A stretch of DNA of 64,000 nucleotides from Coix lacryma-jobi var. lacryma-jobi (lineage: Eukaryota; Streptophyta; Magnoliopsida; Poales; Poaceae). Below, piece by piece: positions 10,156 through 19,997 of the stretch. The first letter of the stretch is position 1. Every line of letters begins with the position of its first letter. The notes below the pieces were generated by a model. The model did no database searches. It was not told the DNA's origin and saw nothing but the letters and a program-made list of their open reading frames with translations. Where the stretch lies: assembly GCA_009763385.1 (NCBI GenBank), contig CM019831.1:76450706-76514705 (forward strand). The letters run 5' to 3'. Made by a program: the position numbers and the translations under genes.

Positions 10156-11352
10156 TGTAACACTCTGGTGTTAAGCAAAAATTAAAACTTGCCATGTCAT
10201 CATATGCATTAGCATTTCATGTGAAGTGATAACCTGAGTATGCATTCACTAAAAACAAGTTTATGTTAACATGTTTGTGCTTAGTGAATAAGAAATGTTA
10301 AGTATGCAATCCTAGTGGCGTAATGCTTTCATAAGTTATATGGTTTTATGTTAAGGGTAATACTAAGTGTATGTAGAAAACCTAATTTTCTATGTGTTTC
10401 TTATTTTCTCCTCTCTGTAAGTCCAAAAAGTTGGGTCAATTTCAAAATGGTTTCAAAAGCAAAGTTGTAGCTCTTGTTGAGAGGGACAACTTTGGTATTC
10501 AAAGTTTTCAAAGTTTCTGTACAAAATTTTGAATAAATTTGAAATCTTTTAAACCCTAAATTTAACCCCAACTCTAGATTTCAGAAACTAAAAAGAATTA
10601 GACCTTGGTCTTTTAATCAAAGTTGAAGAGAGGATTAAAAGAAACAACTTTTATTAAGATAGATTTTCAAGTTACTAAAGAAAATCTGAAATAATCTGGA
10701 AAACAAGTTTGAATTGGTTTCAAATTGAAACTCAATTTCCAAAACCAATTTTATTCCCTTTTTGTGTAGTTTCAAAATTAAGCACAATTTGGCTATGCTC
10801 CAAAAAGCAAAGTTGTTCTATTTTTGATAGGGAACAACTTTGATGTATAAAGTTTTCCAAGTTTTCATATGAAATCAAAAGTAATTGTGAAAATACTTTT
10901 CTGCCCTCTTTGTTCTCTTTGGTTTTGCAAACTCTAATTCAAAATCTAAGCATATTCTGCTTATGTTGCAAAAATAAAAGATGTTCAGTATTAAATTCTG
11001 AGCATTTGATATTTTAACATATTTTCAACTTCTATTCAAAAATCCAAAGTATTTTCATATAAACCGAAAGGGTATATAGGAGAAGGGGGAGATAAGCTTC
11101 CGGCTCTGTTCATGGCGGTGGCCGCCGAGGCTTTGACCGGCAACGCCAGCGCGACGGTCGCGGTTCTCTCTCGAACGAGCACGCGACCAACTCCGTGGCA
11201 AAGTGACCCCTCTGCTGGCCTTTTATCTCGCGTCGTGGCGCCTTCTTCCGCACTCACCGTTAACCTCTTGCCACGCAACTCCGACGAGCACTTTCTCAAC
11301 TCAATCTCCAAATTCACCGTCCCTGCTCCATCTTATCCAAATTCACCGCGCC

Positions 11353-11358
11353 TATAAG
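11353..11358 (+). promoter_or_regulatory. LTR TATA box of A
   Basis: CCTATAAGTA lies at the end of the GC-rich U3 block; the same box is at 21195 in the 3' LTR. This implies a start of transcription near 11385 and a leader of over 3 kb before the first ORF. Confidence 0.55.
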
Positions 11359-12750
11359 TACTTCACTTCCTTGCGCACCTCCCGGACCTTTCCTCTCCAT
11401 CGCTACTGCCTCAGAGAGCTTGAGCTCGCCGTTTTTCTTCCCGCCGGGCAAAATCGCCGCCGAGCTCGACCTCGCCGTGGACTCGCCGGAACAACCTCTA
11501 CTTCACCGGAGCTCGCCGCCGCAAGCCACTGCTCCGTGGACACCTTCCCTCCGTTCATCCTCCGCTCAAACCAGCTAAGCCATCAGCATCAGGGTGAGCT
11601 ACTGGATCTTCCTAGCCCCTCCGTTCTACTGCTACCGACCTAGGTTCGCCGGAACAGCTCCGCCGTGGCTCGGTCCGCCGCCGTGCGTGGCCAGACCTCA
11701 CCGGAGCGGTAGCGTTAGGGTTTAGAGGCTCTATCGGCCGCGGGTGACTCGCTGGTGCTTATGCTCGCGTCCGTTAGGTCTCTACTGGCCGGAGTTGGCC
11801 GGCGTAAGGCTCGCCGGCGTTCGGTGCGCCGCCGTCCGTTCGAGCCAGCGTCGGGGACTTCCCGGTTGCGAAGACGAGAAAGTCCAGGGTGTTGGTTGCA
11901 AAGTCCCAGACTCATGTGAATAGCGCTGTGGACTGCGGGTTAGTTTCGTTTAAGCCGAAGGGCTTTTCTGCAAAAGTGCCGAGGCGCGCGGGCGGGAACC
12001 AGGCTGGGCTGGTTTCGCGCGCGACGGGCCACGTCGGACTGGGCCGAAAGCCCAGTTTGGGCTAGTTTTGTGTTTTCCTTTTTCTGTCTTTTTGAACAGT
12101 AAGCAGTTTTGTTAATTTTGCTATAATTAATCTATAGCTCTGTTAATTATGAAATTTGACATGATAGATGTTAACATGCCCATGCTAATATAAAAATTAT
12201 ACAACTTGTGTTTTGAGTACTTTTTATAGGACAATTAAATCTGGACTTTAATTAATAAATGCAACTTTGAGGAATTATGTAATTTTCTGTGGTTATCCAA
12301 AAATCATGAAATTTGACATGGGAGTTTATATCACTGATATACACCTTCATGTTTAATTTCATCCCTGTTTGATCAAGTATGATTGGTGTATAAGTAAAAG
12401 GCTAATTAAAATGGTTTATAAAATAAATAGGATTAGTTAATCACTTTAGGATTTGTGTGACTTTTGGAATTGTTTGACAACCAGTGGAAAACTAGCAAGA
12501 TTTGCTCCCTGGTTATGGATTCCTTTATGAAAATAACCTTTTATTGCTTGTTAAGTTGCATAACCATATTTAAAGAAAATAACAAAACTTGTTTAGTACT
12601 TTTAATAACTAAACTTAGTTTGTTGGTTTGCAACTTTACCGTGAAGGAAAGTTGTACTCCATAAAAATTATAGTTTAAGAAAATTTCCATCTTTACCATG
12701 ATCATATCATAAGCATCTCATTAATCATGCATATGCACTTCTACGTGTAG

Positions 12751-13790
12751 ATTTCGCTTCGGAAGGCCCTAACTCTCAGTGGATTCCTCCTGAGGGTGTA
12801 GACCCTTCTCGATTTTCAGAATCTTCGAACTCCACTAATCCTCAAGGCAAGCCCCGGTGCATTTAACCTTTCTATTTCTATTGCAAAGTTTATACAATGA
12901 TTTATCAACTGTATGTAAGTAATAGGAGTTGAATGACACCAGTAGTTGCATTACCAGTTGGTTACCTTTACTCTATCCTTGTTACCTATTTATTTGTAAA
13001 TGTTTAGCCAAGATGCACGGTGATGAGATTATCCTCCGCTTAGGCCTTGAGCAAACTAAGGGATGATAGGTCATCACTGTTAGGATACCTCTTTCAGGTA
13101 TACTTGATAAATGGATGAAAAATGGAATTCAGACCGGGCAGGTAACTTGCATCCGGATTGGAATCTTGATGTAGTGTTCCTGTCTGTGTCGATTAGGAAC
13201 CATTCGTTGTTAGTCCTTGATCGAGAGCATGATAGTACCAATCACGGGATACGGGTTGATATGTTGCAGGTTAGAGTCCTGCCATACAACACCGTGGTGC
13301 TTTGGTATGTTGCAGGTTAGAGTCCTGCCATACAAATCACTTATGGTTGTGCAATATGTTGCAGGTTAGAGTCCTGCCATATTGTGTGATTGGGAACCCC
13401 CAGCTGGGTAGATAAAGCGGTTCGAATCGTCGTTGCTCTACGATAAAAAGAGACTCGATCTCTGGCTCTCAACGTAGAGTTTTCAAAACCAAAGCTTTTG
13501 GGAAATGATGTTTCATCCTAAAAGAGTACTTTTGATGGTATATTTGGAAGGAAAAGAAGAATGTTTTGTTAAAAATGTTTATTCTGCAAATTCCTTCTCT
13601 ATTGCTAGCCCCACTACATCCCTTAAAGCTAGCATGACCTGAAGTCTTTTCTGTTGACGGATAAGTCTTGTTGAGTACTTTAGTACTCAGGGTTGTTACC
13701 CTTGTTGCAGGAGAGTACATGGATCCACCTTTTGATGGACAGTGCTACTTCACTCTTGTAGAAGAGAGTGATAATGAATCTGATGTGTGA
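12751..13790 (+). other. Exon-like frames in the A LTR separated by a possible GC-AG intron
   Basis: 12751-12846 is an open, codon-like segment preceded by an AG acceptor (CTACGTGTAG) and followed by AAG|GCAAGC, a good GC-type donor. At 13711 a strong acceptor (ACCCTTGTTGCAG) precedes a frame with ATG at 13719 and TGA at 13788-13790 that encodes 23 residues with an acidic end (EESDNESD). Joining the two segments keeps the reading frame. The same layout is present in the 3' LTR at 22593-23632. No family is recognised; splicing is inferred, not shown. Confidence 0.4.
13259..13384 (+). repeat. Three hairpin repeats in the A LTR
   Basis: The core TTGCAGGTTAGAGTCCTGC occurs three times (units starting about 13259, 13306 and 13352), each with arms GCAGG/CCTGC around the loop TTAGAGT. 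Flanks differ between units but stay largely complementary within each (for example CAATATG/CATATTG in the third). The copy at 23101-23226 in the 3' LTR is the same. Confidence 0.8.
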
Positions 13791-14127
13791 CCTTGGGCAA
13801 GTAACAAGAATTTGGGTGATATATGTATTATAAAGTTCCGAACCGTTTATGTAATAAGTACTTATGGTTTGTAAAACTCTAAGTTTTTAACCTATGTATT
13901 ATAATCTTTCCGCTTTACTCTGATTTATCTTATCTATAAAACTGTTGTAATACTGTGATGCTTGATGAGGAATTTTCCTGGAAGTTATGTAACGTGGATG
14001 ATTCAGGTTTCCCGAGGACACCCGACAGTCCTCTTGAGTCATTTGGAACGCGTGTACGCCGATCAAAGGTCTTTAGGACAATGATGGGTGCATGTGGGCC
14101 ATTTAATTCAGGAGGTTCTGCCACAGC

Positions 14128-14142
14128 TGGTATCGGAGCAGG
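14128..14142 (+). promoter_or_regulatory. Primer-binding site of A, tRNA-Met type
   Basis: TGGTATCGGAGCAGG starts 2 bases after the LTR edge. It matches the initiator tRNA-Met complement (TGGTATCAGAGC) with one difference. Confidence 0.8.
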
Positions 14143-14615
14143 AATTCCTTAGAAAGTATAACAGTAATTATTTCTGAAAACTTCAAAAGTTTTGAGTCAA
14201 ACTAAAGTTTAAATTAGTTTGAGTCCAAATTGTTTCTAGACTTATCTTATGCTTCTGACTTGCCTTAATTCATTCTTTAGACTTATCTTTCTATCTAAAT
14301 GGGTATGTTTTTAGTGTAGTTATGGTGATATTTATATCTAAGGAACAATATTTATAACAATATAATGTTGCCCTATTTACGAAAAGAAAGTTATTCACTT
14401 CTATGATAAGTGATTATCTTAAAATTAATTATTTGTTTGATATATGCTTTGTTCGTAAGTTCGATTCATGCATCATGATTGATAACCTATAATTAACTTT
14501 CCCTCTTAGAAGTTGTATCTAAATAGAGTTAATATATCTATCTAATTATAAAACTCTATCTCTTAATCCTGGAACATATATAGTTCTAATGTTCAAAATG
14601 TATATATTTTAGCAG

Positions 14616-15167
14616 ATGGTACGTACCAAGCAGACTGCACGCAAGTGTACTGGACCTCGAGGTGTTCCTCGACACGTCCTTGCCCCAAGAAATGATGGCC
14701 TTACTGAGAGTGAGGGAAGTAACCAGCCCCTGGTTACTTACGAAGAAGGAGAAGGTAGTAACACTGCCACTTCACAGCTGCAGGCGGAAGTAGACCGTCT
14801 GTATATGGAATTGGCAAGAGCAAATGGAGAAAGGATGAGGGGCAACAGAGATAGGGAAGAGTTGCGTGAGCAGCTACAATACCACCACGAGCAGCACCAA
14901 GAGTATGAGTGCAAGTGGAGGCAGGCCGTTGAGCAAAGGAACCGGGCACGAACCCGGGTAGATGTTATGAGGGATAATGAGAACCTCATGGCAAATCATC
15001 ATGCCGACCTACATAGGCATATAGAGGAGCTAACCGCACAGTTGCAGCCAGAACCTGCCACACCACCACATCCTGAGAATGCTTCTGAAGAAGAAGAAGA
15101 AGAAGAAGAAGGAGATGAGGAGTTAGAGCCGGTGGAAGATGAAGTCACATCTGAGGAAGAGTCATAG
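14616..15167 (+). CDS. Extra ORF with a histone H3-like N-terminal tail, coiled coil and acidic C-terminus
   Basis: First ORF of element A, 183 codons, uninterrupted. Residues 2-12 read VRTKQTARKCTG, identical to the histone H3 tail from Arg2 to Gly12 except Cys for Ser10; the first residue is Val instead of Ala. The similarity continues with one inserted residue through PRHVLAPR (H3: PRKQLATK), i.e. to about H3 residue 23, with Lys14, Lys18 and Lys23 replaced by Arg, His and Arg. Lys4 and Lys9 equivalents are kept. Residues about 54-143 have heptad-like charged sequence predicted to form a coiled coil; residues 155-183 are strongly acidic (eight consecutive Glu). The ORF lies between the primer site and gag-pol, 212 bp upstream of the gag start, in a place where this clade normally has no gene. 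A role as a histone-tail mimic, chromatin adaptor or decoy is inference. Confidence 0.85.
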   Translation: MVRTKQTARKCTGPRGVPRHVLAPRNDGLTESEGSNQPLVTYEEGEGSNTATSQLQAEVDRLYMELARANGERMRGNRDREELREQLQYHHEQHQEYECKWRQAVEQRNRARTRVDVMRDNENLMANHHADLHRHIEELTAQLQPEPATPPHPENASEEEEEEEEGDEELEPVEDEVTSEEES

Positions 15168-15379
15168 GTTTCGAGGTTGGATACACATAAGGTGTATCAT
15201 AGTATCTTTCTGACTTTGTAACCTAGTTAGTCAGAAAACCTCTAATATGGTCAGGTGTGTAAAATAGTGATATCAGTAGTCCGGCCCAAGAGCGGACTTG
15301 TATGAAAAATAAGTTGACCATGATGTGTATGTCATAATGTGTATATGAATGTTAATCAAGGTATGGTTTGTTTAAACAG

Positions 15380-18300
15380 ATGCCTGTTAACACTCGTGGA
15401 GCTAATTCTTCTCATGGTGAAGATGATATCCCTAATACACCACCAGTTCCACCCTCCTTGGCTGATGCAATTGCAGCATTGGTCAACGCAACCACCTTGT
15501 TGGCACAAAATCAGAATGGTGGTCAACGTGGTCGTGGTCGAAATAATAGGGAAGAAACAACATATGTGGATTTCACTGACACTCGTCCTCCCGTATTCAT
15601 AAAAGCAGATGAACCTCTGGAAGCAGATGACTGGCTCCGTACTATGGAGCAGAAGTTCAGTCTTATCACTTGTACCGAGATCCAGAAGCCAGCGTTTGCA
15701 GCGCAACAGCTTCGTGGCGCTGCAGGAGTTTGGTGGGCAAACCTATTAGCGGTTCAACCGGCTGGCCACCGAATCACGTGGGCTGAGTTCAAGGAAGCCT
15801 TCAGGGCTCACTATATTCCTGATGGAGTTATGAAGATGAAGCTTGAAGAATTCTTAGCTCTTCGTCAAGGAGATGAACCAGTCATGCAGTACATTGGGAA
15901 GTTCAACCATCTGTCCCAATATGCTTTTGATCAAGTTAATACTGATGAGAAGAAGAAAGGATGTTTTATGCGTGGATTGAATACAAAGCTTCAATCTATG
16001 ATGACCACTTGTGGCAATATGAATTTTAATGAGGCTGTGAATATTGCTATAGCCAGTGAAGAAAAGAACCGCAAGCATAAGGAGGCCAAAAAGAAGAGGG
16101 GATTTGTATCAGGGTCTGGATCATCAGGCAACAACAAGAAGCGTCAGAGGCTGGTATATCATCCAGTCCAGCAGTTCCGCCCATCTTATCGTCCACCGTA
16201 TCGTCCGCCTCAGCAGCAGCAGTATCCTCAGAGGACGTTTGCAAGGCCTACTATGCCTTTCAATACTCAACGTCAGTCGTATGTTCCTGCCATTCGTCCA
16301 CCAGTGCCACAAACTGCAAGCTATCCATGCTATAATTGCGGAAAGGCAGGGCATTTTGCTCGTGAATGTCCTTATCCAAGGCAGAATGTTCCCAATACCA
16401 ATGCACCAAGGCCAGCAGGAAATCATCAAGCAAATCAGAATCGGGGAAATGCACAGAATAATCAAAAGGGTAAAGGTGTTCTGAAGACGGGAAAGGTTTT
16501 CCACACTCAAATAGAAGCTATTCCTGAAGGAGAACCTGTTATGCTTGGTATGTTCCCTGTTGCTCAACACCCAGCTATTACACTTTTTGATTCTGGTGCA
16601 TCACATACTTTCATGAATAGAACATTTGCGGAAAAGCATGATATACCTATTGATGAAACCCAAGATAACTTCTTTATACAGTCACCTGGGGGTCGACTAA
16701 GTACTAAGGAAATGGTACATCAGGTACCTATAGATCTGGGTGGATATATATTTCCAACCTCCATGATAATATTAAAAGATCCAAGTATAGATGTGATCTT
16801 GGGTATGAACTGGATGAACCAGAGAGGTGCAGTGATAGACACCTTGAATAGAACCATCAAACTCAATGTACCTAATAGCAAGTCTCAACTTCTTATCCAT
16901 CTTCCTACTCTTAAGAGAGCAGTTGAGCAAGTGTGTGCTACCTCTGTCAAGGAAATCCAAGACATTCCAGTGGTCTGTGAGTTTCCTGATGTGTTCCCAG
17001 AAGATTTACCTGGTCTTCCACCTGATCGTAATGTGGAATTTGAAATAGAACTCAAACCAGATACAGTACCAATAGCCAGAAGAGCTTATAGAATGCCACC
17101 AAAGGAGTTAGCAGAATTGAAAACTCAGTTGCAAGGTTTGCTAGATAAAGGTTTCATTCGACCTAGTTCGTCACCATGGGGTTGTCCAGCGATTTTTGTG
17201 AAGAAGAAGGACCATACCTTGAGGCTATGTGTGGATTATCGTCCTTTGAATGAAGTGACAATCAAGAACAAGTATCCTTTACCCCGTATTGATCTCCTCT
17301 TTGATCAACTAGCTGGTGCAAAGGTATTCTCGAAGATAGATTTGAGATCCGGATATCATCAGATCAAGATCAAACCAGAAGATGTTCCGAAAACAGCATT
17401 CACTACCAGATATGGTTTATATGAATATTTAGTCATGTCCTTTGGTCTGACTAATGCCCCGGCACACTTCATGTATTTGATGAATTCAGTGTTTATGCCA
17501 GAGCTAGATAAGTTCGTGGTTGTGTTTATTGATGATATTCTCATCTATTCCAAAACCAAAAAAGAGCATGCAGAACATCTCAGGATAGTGTTGACTCGCC
17601 TGAGAGAACATCAGTTATATGCTAAATTCAGTAAATGTGAGTTTTGGATAGATGAAGTTCAATTCTTGGGTCATGTTCTGTCAGCTGAAGGTATTGCAGT
17701 AGATCCAAGTAAGGTCCAAGAAGTTCTTGACTGGAAGTCACCAACGTCAGTACATCAAGTTCGGAGTTTCTTAGGATTAGCAGGGTATTATCGTAGATTT
17801 ATCCCTGACTTCTCCAAGATCTCTAAACCAATGACAACACTGTTAAAGAATGACACCAAGTTTTTATGGTCAATGGAATGTGAAGAAGCTTTTCAGACTC
17901 TGAAAAAGTTTTTAACAACTGCACCAGTATTAGCTCAGCCAGACATTGAGAAATCCTTTGATGTTTATTGTGATGCTTCAGGCAAAGGCATTGGGTGTGT
18001 ATTGATGCAAGAAGGCAGAGTCATTGCTTATGCTTCACGACAACTTAAGCGGCACGAAGAACATTATCCAACACATGATCTAGAGTTGGCAGCTGTAGTC
18101 CATGCTCTAAAGATCTGGCAACATTATTTGTTGGGTAATCTCTGTCACATATATACTGATCATAAAAGTTTGAAATACATCTTCACACAGTCTGAGTTGA
18201 ATATGCGTCAGAGAAGATGGTTAGAACTGATAAAAGATTATGATATTGAAGTACACTATCACCCCGGTAAAGCCAATGTAGTTGCAGATGCACTCAGTCG

Positions 18301-19789
18301 AAAGAGTCATTGCAATTGTCTGGAAGTCAAACCAATAGATGTTACCTTGTGCTATGAATTTGAAAGGTTAAATCTTGAAATGATTCCACAAGGAAATCTT
18401 GCAAATGTGACCGTTCAATCATCCATTAAAGATCAGATCATTGCAGCCCAGAAGGAAAGCAAGGGAATGATCCATCTAAAAGAAAAGATTCACTCTGAGC
18501 AAAATTCTAATTTTAAAGTAGATGAAGCTGGAGTGATTTGGTTCAAGGAACGGTTAGTGGTTCCAAAGGTTCCTGAACTCAGAAAGCAAATTCTTGATGA
18601 AGCTCATGCAACAAGATTTTCAGTACATCCAGGCAGTAATAAGATGTATCATGATCTGAAACAGAAATTCTGGTGGACTAAGATGAAACTCGAAATTGCT
18701 AGTTATGTAGCTAAATGTGATACTTGTCAAAAAGTGAAGGCAATTCATCTTAGGTCTGCTGGAGAATTGCAACCTTTATCAATTCCCTCTTGGAAGTGGG
18801 ATGACATTAGTATGGACTTCATAGTAGGTCTGCCCAAGACATCAAAAGGGTTTGATTCCATATGGGTCATTGTTGATCGTCTGACCAAATCAGCTCATTT
18901 CATATCTGTTAAGACCACATATCCAGCATCTACCTATGCCAAGATATATTTTGACAAAATTATAAGTCTGCATGGTGTTCCCAAGACTATCGTGTCTGAT
19001 AGAGGGACACAGTTTGTTAATGTTTTCTGGAGGCACTTACATGAGTCTTTGGGTACCAAGCTTCTGCATAGTACAGCTTATCATCCACAGACTGGGGGCC
19101 AAACTGAAAGAGTTAATCAGATCTTAGAAGATATGTTAAGATCCTGTGTGCTCAATTATTCAGAGAAATGGGATGAATGTTTGCCGTTAGCAGAATTCTC
19201 TTACAATAACAGTTATCAAGAGAGCATTAAGATGGCACCATTTGAAGCTCTGTATGGCAGAAGATGCAGAACACCTTTAAACTGGTCTGAACCGGGAGAA
19301 CGTAGTCTCTTTGGAGTTGACTTAGTTAAGGAAGCTGAAGAAAAAGTCAGGTTAATTCGAGAGAATATAAAGATAGCGCAATCCAGACAAAAGAGTTATG
19401 CCGATAAGAGATATCGGTCTCTTACATTTGAAATTGGTGATTATGTCTATCTCAAGGTGTCACCAATGAAAGGAGTTACTCGATTTGGAATCAAAGGAAA
19501 GTTGGCACCACGATATATAGGTCCCTATCAGATCCTTAAAAGATGTGGAAAGGTAGCATATCAACTTGATTTACCACCACAGTTATCATCAGTTCATAAT
19601 GTGTTCCATGTCTCTCAATTAAAGAAATGTCTTCAAGTGCCTGATCATGTCATTCATGTGGAAGAGATTGAGTTAGAACCTGATCTGACATACTCGGAGT
19701 ATCCTATCAAGATTCTTGACCAGAAAGATCGAGTCACTCGAAAAAGAACTGTTAAGTTCTATAAGGTTCAATGGAATCAACATACATAA
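15380..19789 (+). CDS. Chromovirus gag-pol polyprotein, stop inside chromodomain
   Basis: One frame of about 1470 codons. I prefer the Met at 15380 (MPVNTRG) to the one four codons earlier, as gag of this clade starts in this way. Numbering from 15368: capsid region about 95-200; zinc knuckle C321-C324-H329-C334; protease DSGA at 408; RT with FIDD at 720-723; RNase H Asp869 (YCDAS); integrase zinc site from H1087 to C1117/C1120; catalytic D1150, D1211 and E1247, with 35 residues between the last two; GPY-type module (KLAPRYIGPY); then a chromodomain that begins PIKILD. TAA at 19787-19789 cuts the chromodomain after WNQHT. All catalytic residues checked are present, so only targeting should be affected. 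Confidence 0.92.
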   Translation: MPVNTRGANSSHGEDDIPNTPPVPPSLADAIAALVNATTLLAQNQNGGQRGRGRNNREETTYVDFTDTRPPVFIKADEPLEADDWLRTMEQKFSLITCTEIQKPAFAAQQLRGAAGVWWANLLAVQPAGHRITWAEFKEAFRAHYIPDGVMKMKLEEFLALRQGDEPVMQYIGKFNHLSQYAFDQVNTDEKKKGCFMRGLNTKLQSMMTTCGNMNFNEAVNIAIASEEKNRKHKEAKKKRGFVSGSGSSGNNKKRQRLVYHPVQQFRPSYRPPYRPPQQQQYPQRTFARPTMPFNTQRQSYVPAIRPPVPQTASYPCYNCGKAGHFARECPYPRQNVPNTNAPRPAGNHQANQNRGNAQNNQKGKGVLKTGKVFHTQIEAIPEGEPVMLGMFPVAQHPAITLFDSGASHTFMNRTFAEKHDIPIDETQDNFFIQSPGGRLSTKEMVHQVPIDLGGYIFPTSMIILKDPSIDVILGMNWMNQRGAVIDTLNRTIKLNVPNSKSQLLIHLPTLKRAVEQVCATSVKEIQDIPVVCEFPDVFPEDLPGLPPDRNVEFEIELKPDTVPIARRAYRMPPKELAELKTQLQGLLDKGFIRPSSSPWGCPAIFVKKKDHTLRLCVDYRPLNEVTIKNKYPLPRIDLLFDQLAGAKVFSKIDLRSGYHQIKIKPEDVPKTAFTTRYGLYEYLVMSFGLTNAPAHFMYLMNSVFMPELDKFVVVFIDDILIYSKTKKEHAEHLRIVLTRLREHQLYAKFSKCEFWIDEVQFLGHVLSAEGIAVDPSKVQEVLDWKSPTSVHQVRSFLGLAGYYRRFIPDFSKISKPMTTLLKNDTKFLWSMECEEAFQTLKKFLTTAPVLAQPDIEKSFDVYCDASGKGIGCVLMQEGRVIAYASRQLKRHEEHYPTHDLELAAVVHALKIWQHYLLGNLCHIYTDHKSLKYIFTQSELNMRQRRWLELIKDYDIEVHYHPGKANVVADALSRKSHCNCLEVKPIDVTLCYEFERLNLEMIPQGNLANVTVQSSIKDQIIAAQKESKGMIHLKEKIHSEQNSNFKVDEAGVIWFKERLVVPKVPELRKQILDEAHATRFSVHPGSNKMYHDLKQKFWWTKMKLEIASYVAKCDTCQKVKAIHLRSAGELQPLSIPSWKWDDISMDFIVGLPKTSKGFDSIWVIVDRLTKSAHFISVKTTYPASTYAKIYFDKIISLHGVPKTIVSDRGTQFVNVFWRHLHESLGTKLLHSTAYHPQTGGQTERVNQILEDMLRSCVLNYSEKWDECLPLAEFSYNNSYQESIKMAPFEALYGRRCRTPLNWSEPGERSLFGVDLVKEAEEKVRLIRENIKIAQSRQKSYADKRYRSLTFEIGDYVYLKVSPMKGVTRFGIKGKLAPRYIGPYQILKRCGKVAYQLDLPPQLSSVHNVFHVSQLKKCLQVPDHVIHVEEIELEPDLTYSEYPIKILDQKDRVTRKRTVKFYKVQWNQHT

Positions 19790-19858
19790 GATGAAGCAAC
19801 ATGGGAGTCAGAAGAGTTTCTCTCAGAAAGTTTTCCTGAGTTTCTTTCTTCTGTATAG
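19790..19858 (+). pseudogene. C-terminal end of the chromodomain beyond the stop
   Basis: The same frame continues after the TAA with DEATWESEEFL, the typical C-terminal helix of an integrase chromodomain, and ends at TAG 19856-19858. The upstream stop therefore looks like a point mutation, not a natural end. Confidence 0.75.
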
Positions 19859-19960
19859 TCCTTATAATCTGTCATATGATGACCTATTCCCTGCTTTATG
19901 TAAAGGTTAGTAATGGAAGTGCCTGACACATTTCCTTTTCCATTAGTTAGCCTTCAGGTT

Positions 19961-19997
19961 AAATCTCGGGACGAGATTTCTTTAAGGGGGAAAGAGT
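19961..19997 (+). promoter_or_regulatory. PPT-proximal stem-loop and polypurine tract of A
   Basis: A perfect hairpin AAATCTCG-GGA-CGAGATTT (19961-19979) is followed after a few bases by the PPT AAGGGGGAAAGAG, which ends at the 3' LTR. Confidence 0.85.

Larger units (their letters stand above)
10156..14125 (+). repeat. 5' LTR of A
   Basis: Spans TGTAACACTC to TGCCACA, 3970 bp, same length as the 3' copy. It has an AT-rich first kilobase, a GC-rich block at about 11090-12070 around the TATA box, then a long AT-rich U5 with exon-like frames and three hairpin repeats. Short open frames in the GC-rich block (e.g. 11203-11643) recur at +9842 in the 3' LTR and have no recognisable domains. Confidence 0.95.

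Noticed and set aside
11036..11643. Open frames on both strands in GC-rich DNA, repeated at 20878-21485
   Set aside because: They lie within the LTRs of element A around the promoter, recur only because the LTRs are duplicated, and have no recognisable protein features.
13259..13384. Regularly spaced short repeats resembling a CRISPR array
   Set aside because: Only three units, in a plant retrotransposon LTR, with hairpin structure and the same copy in the other LTR.
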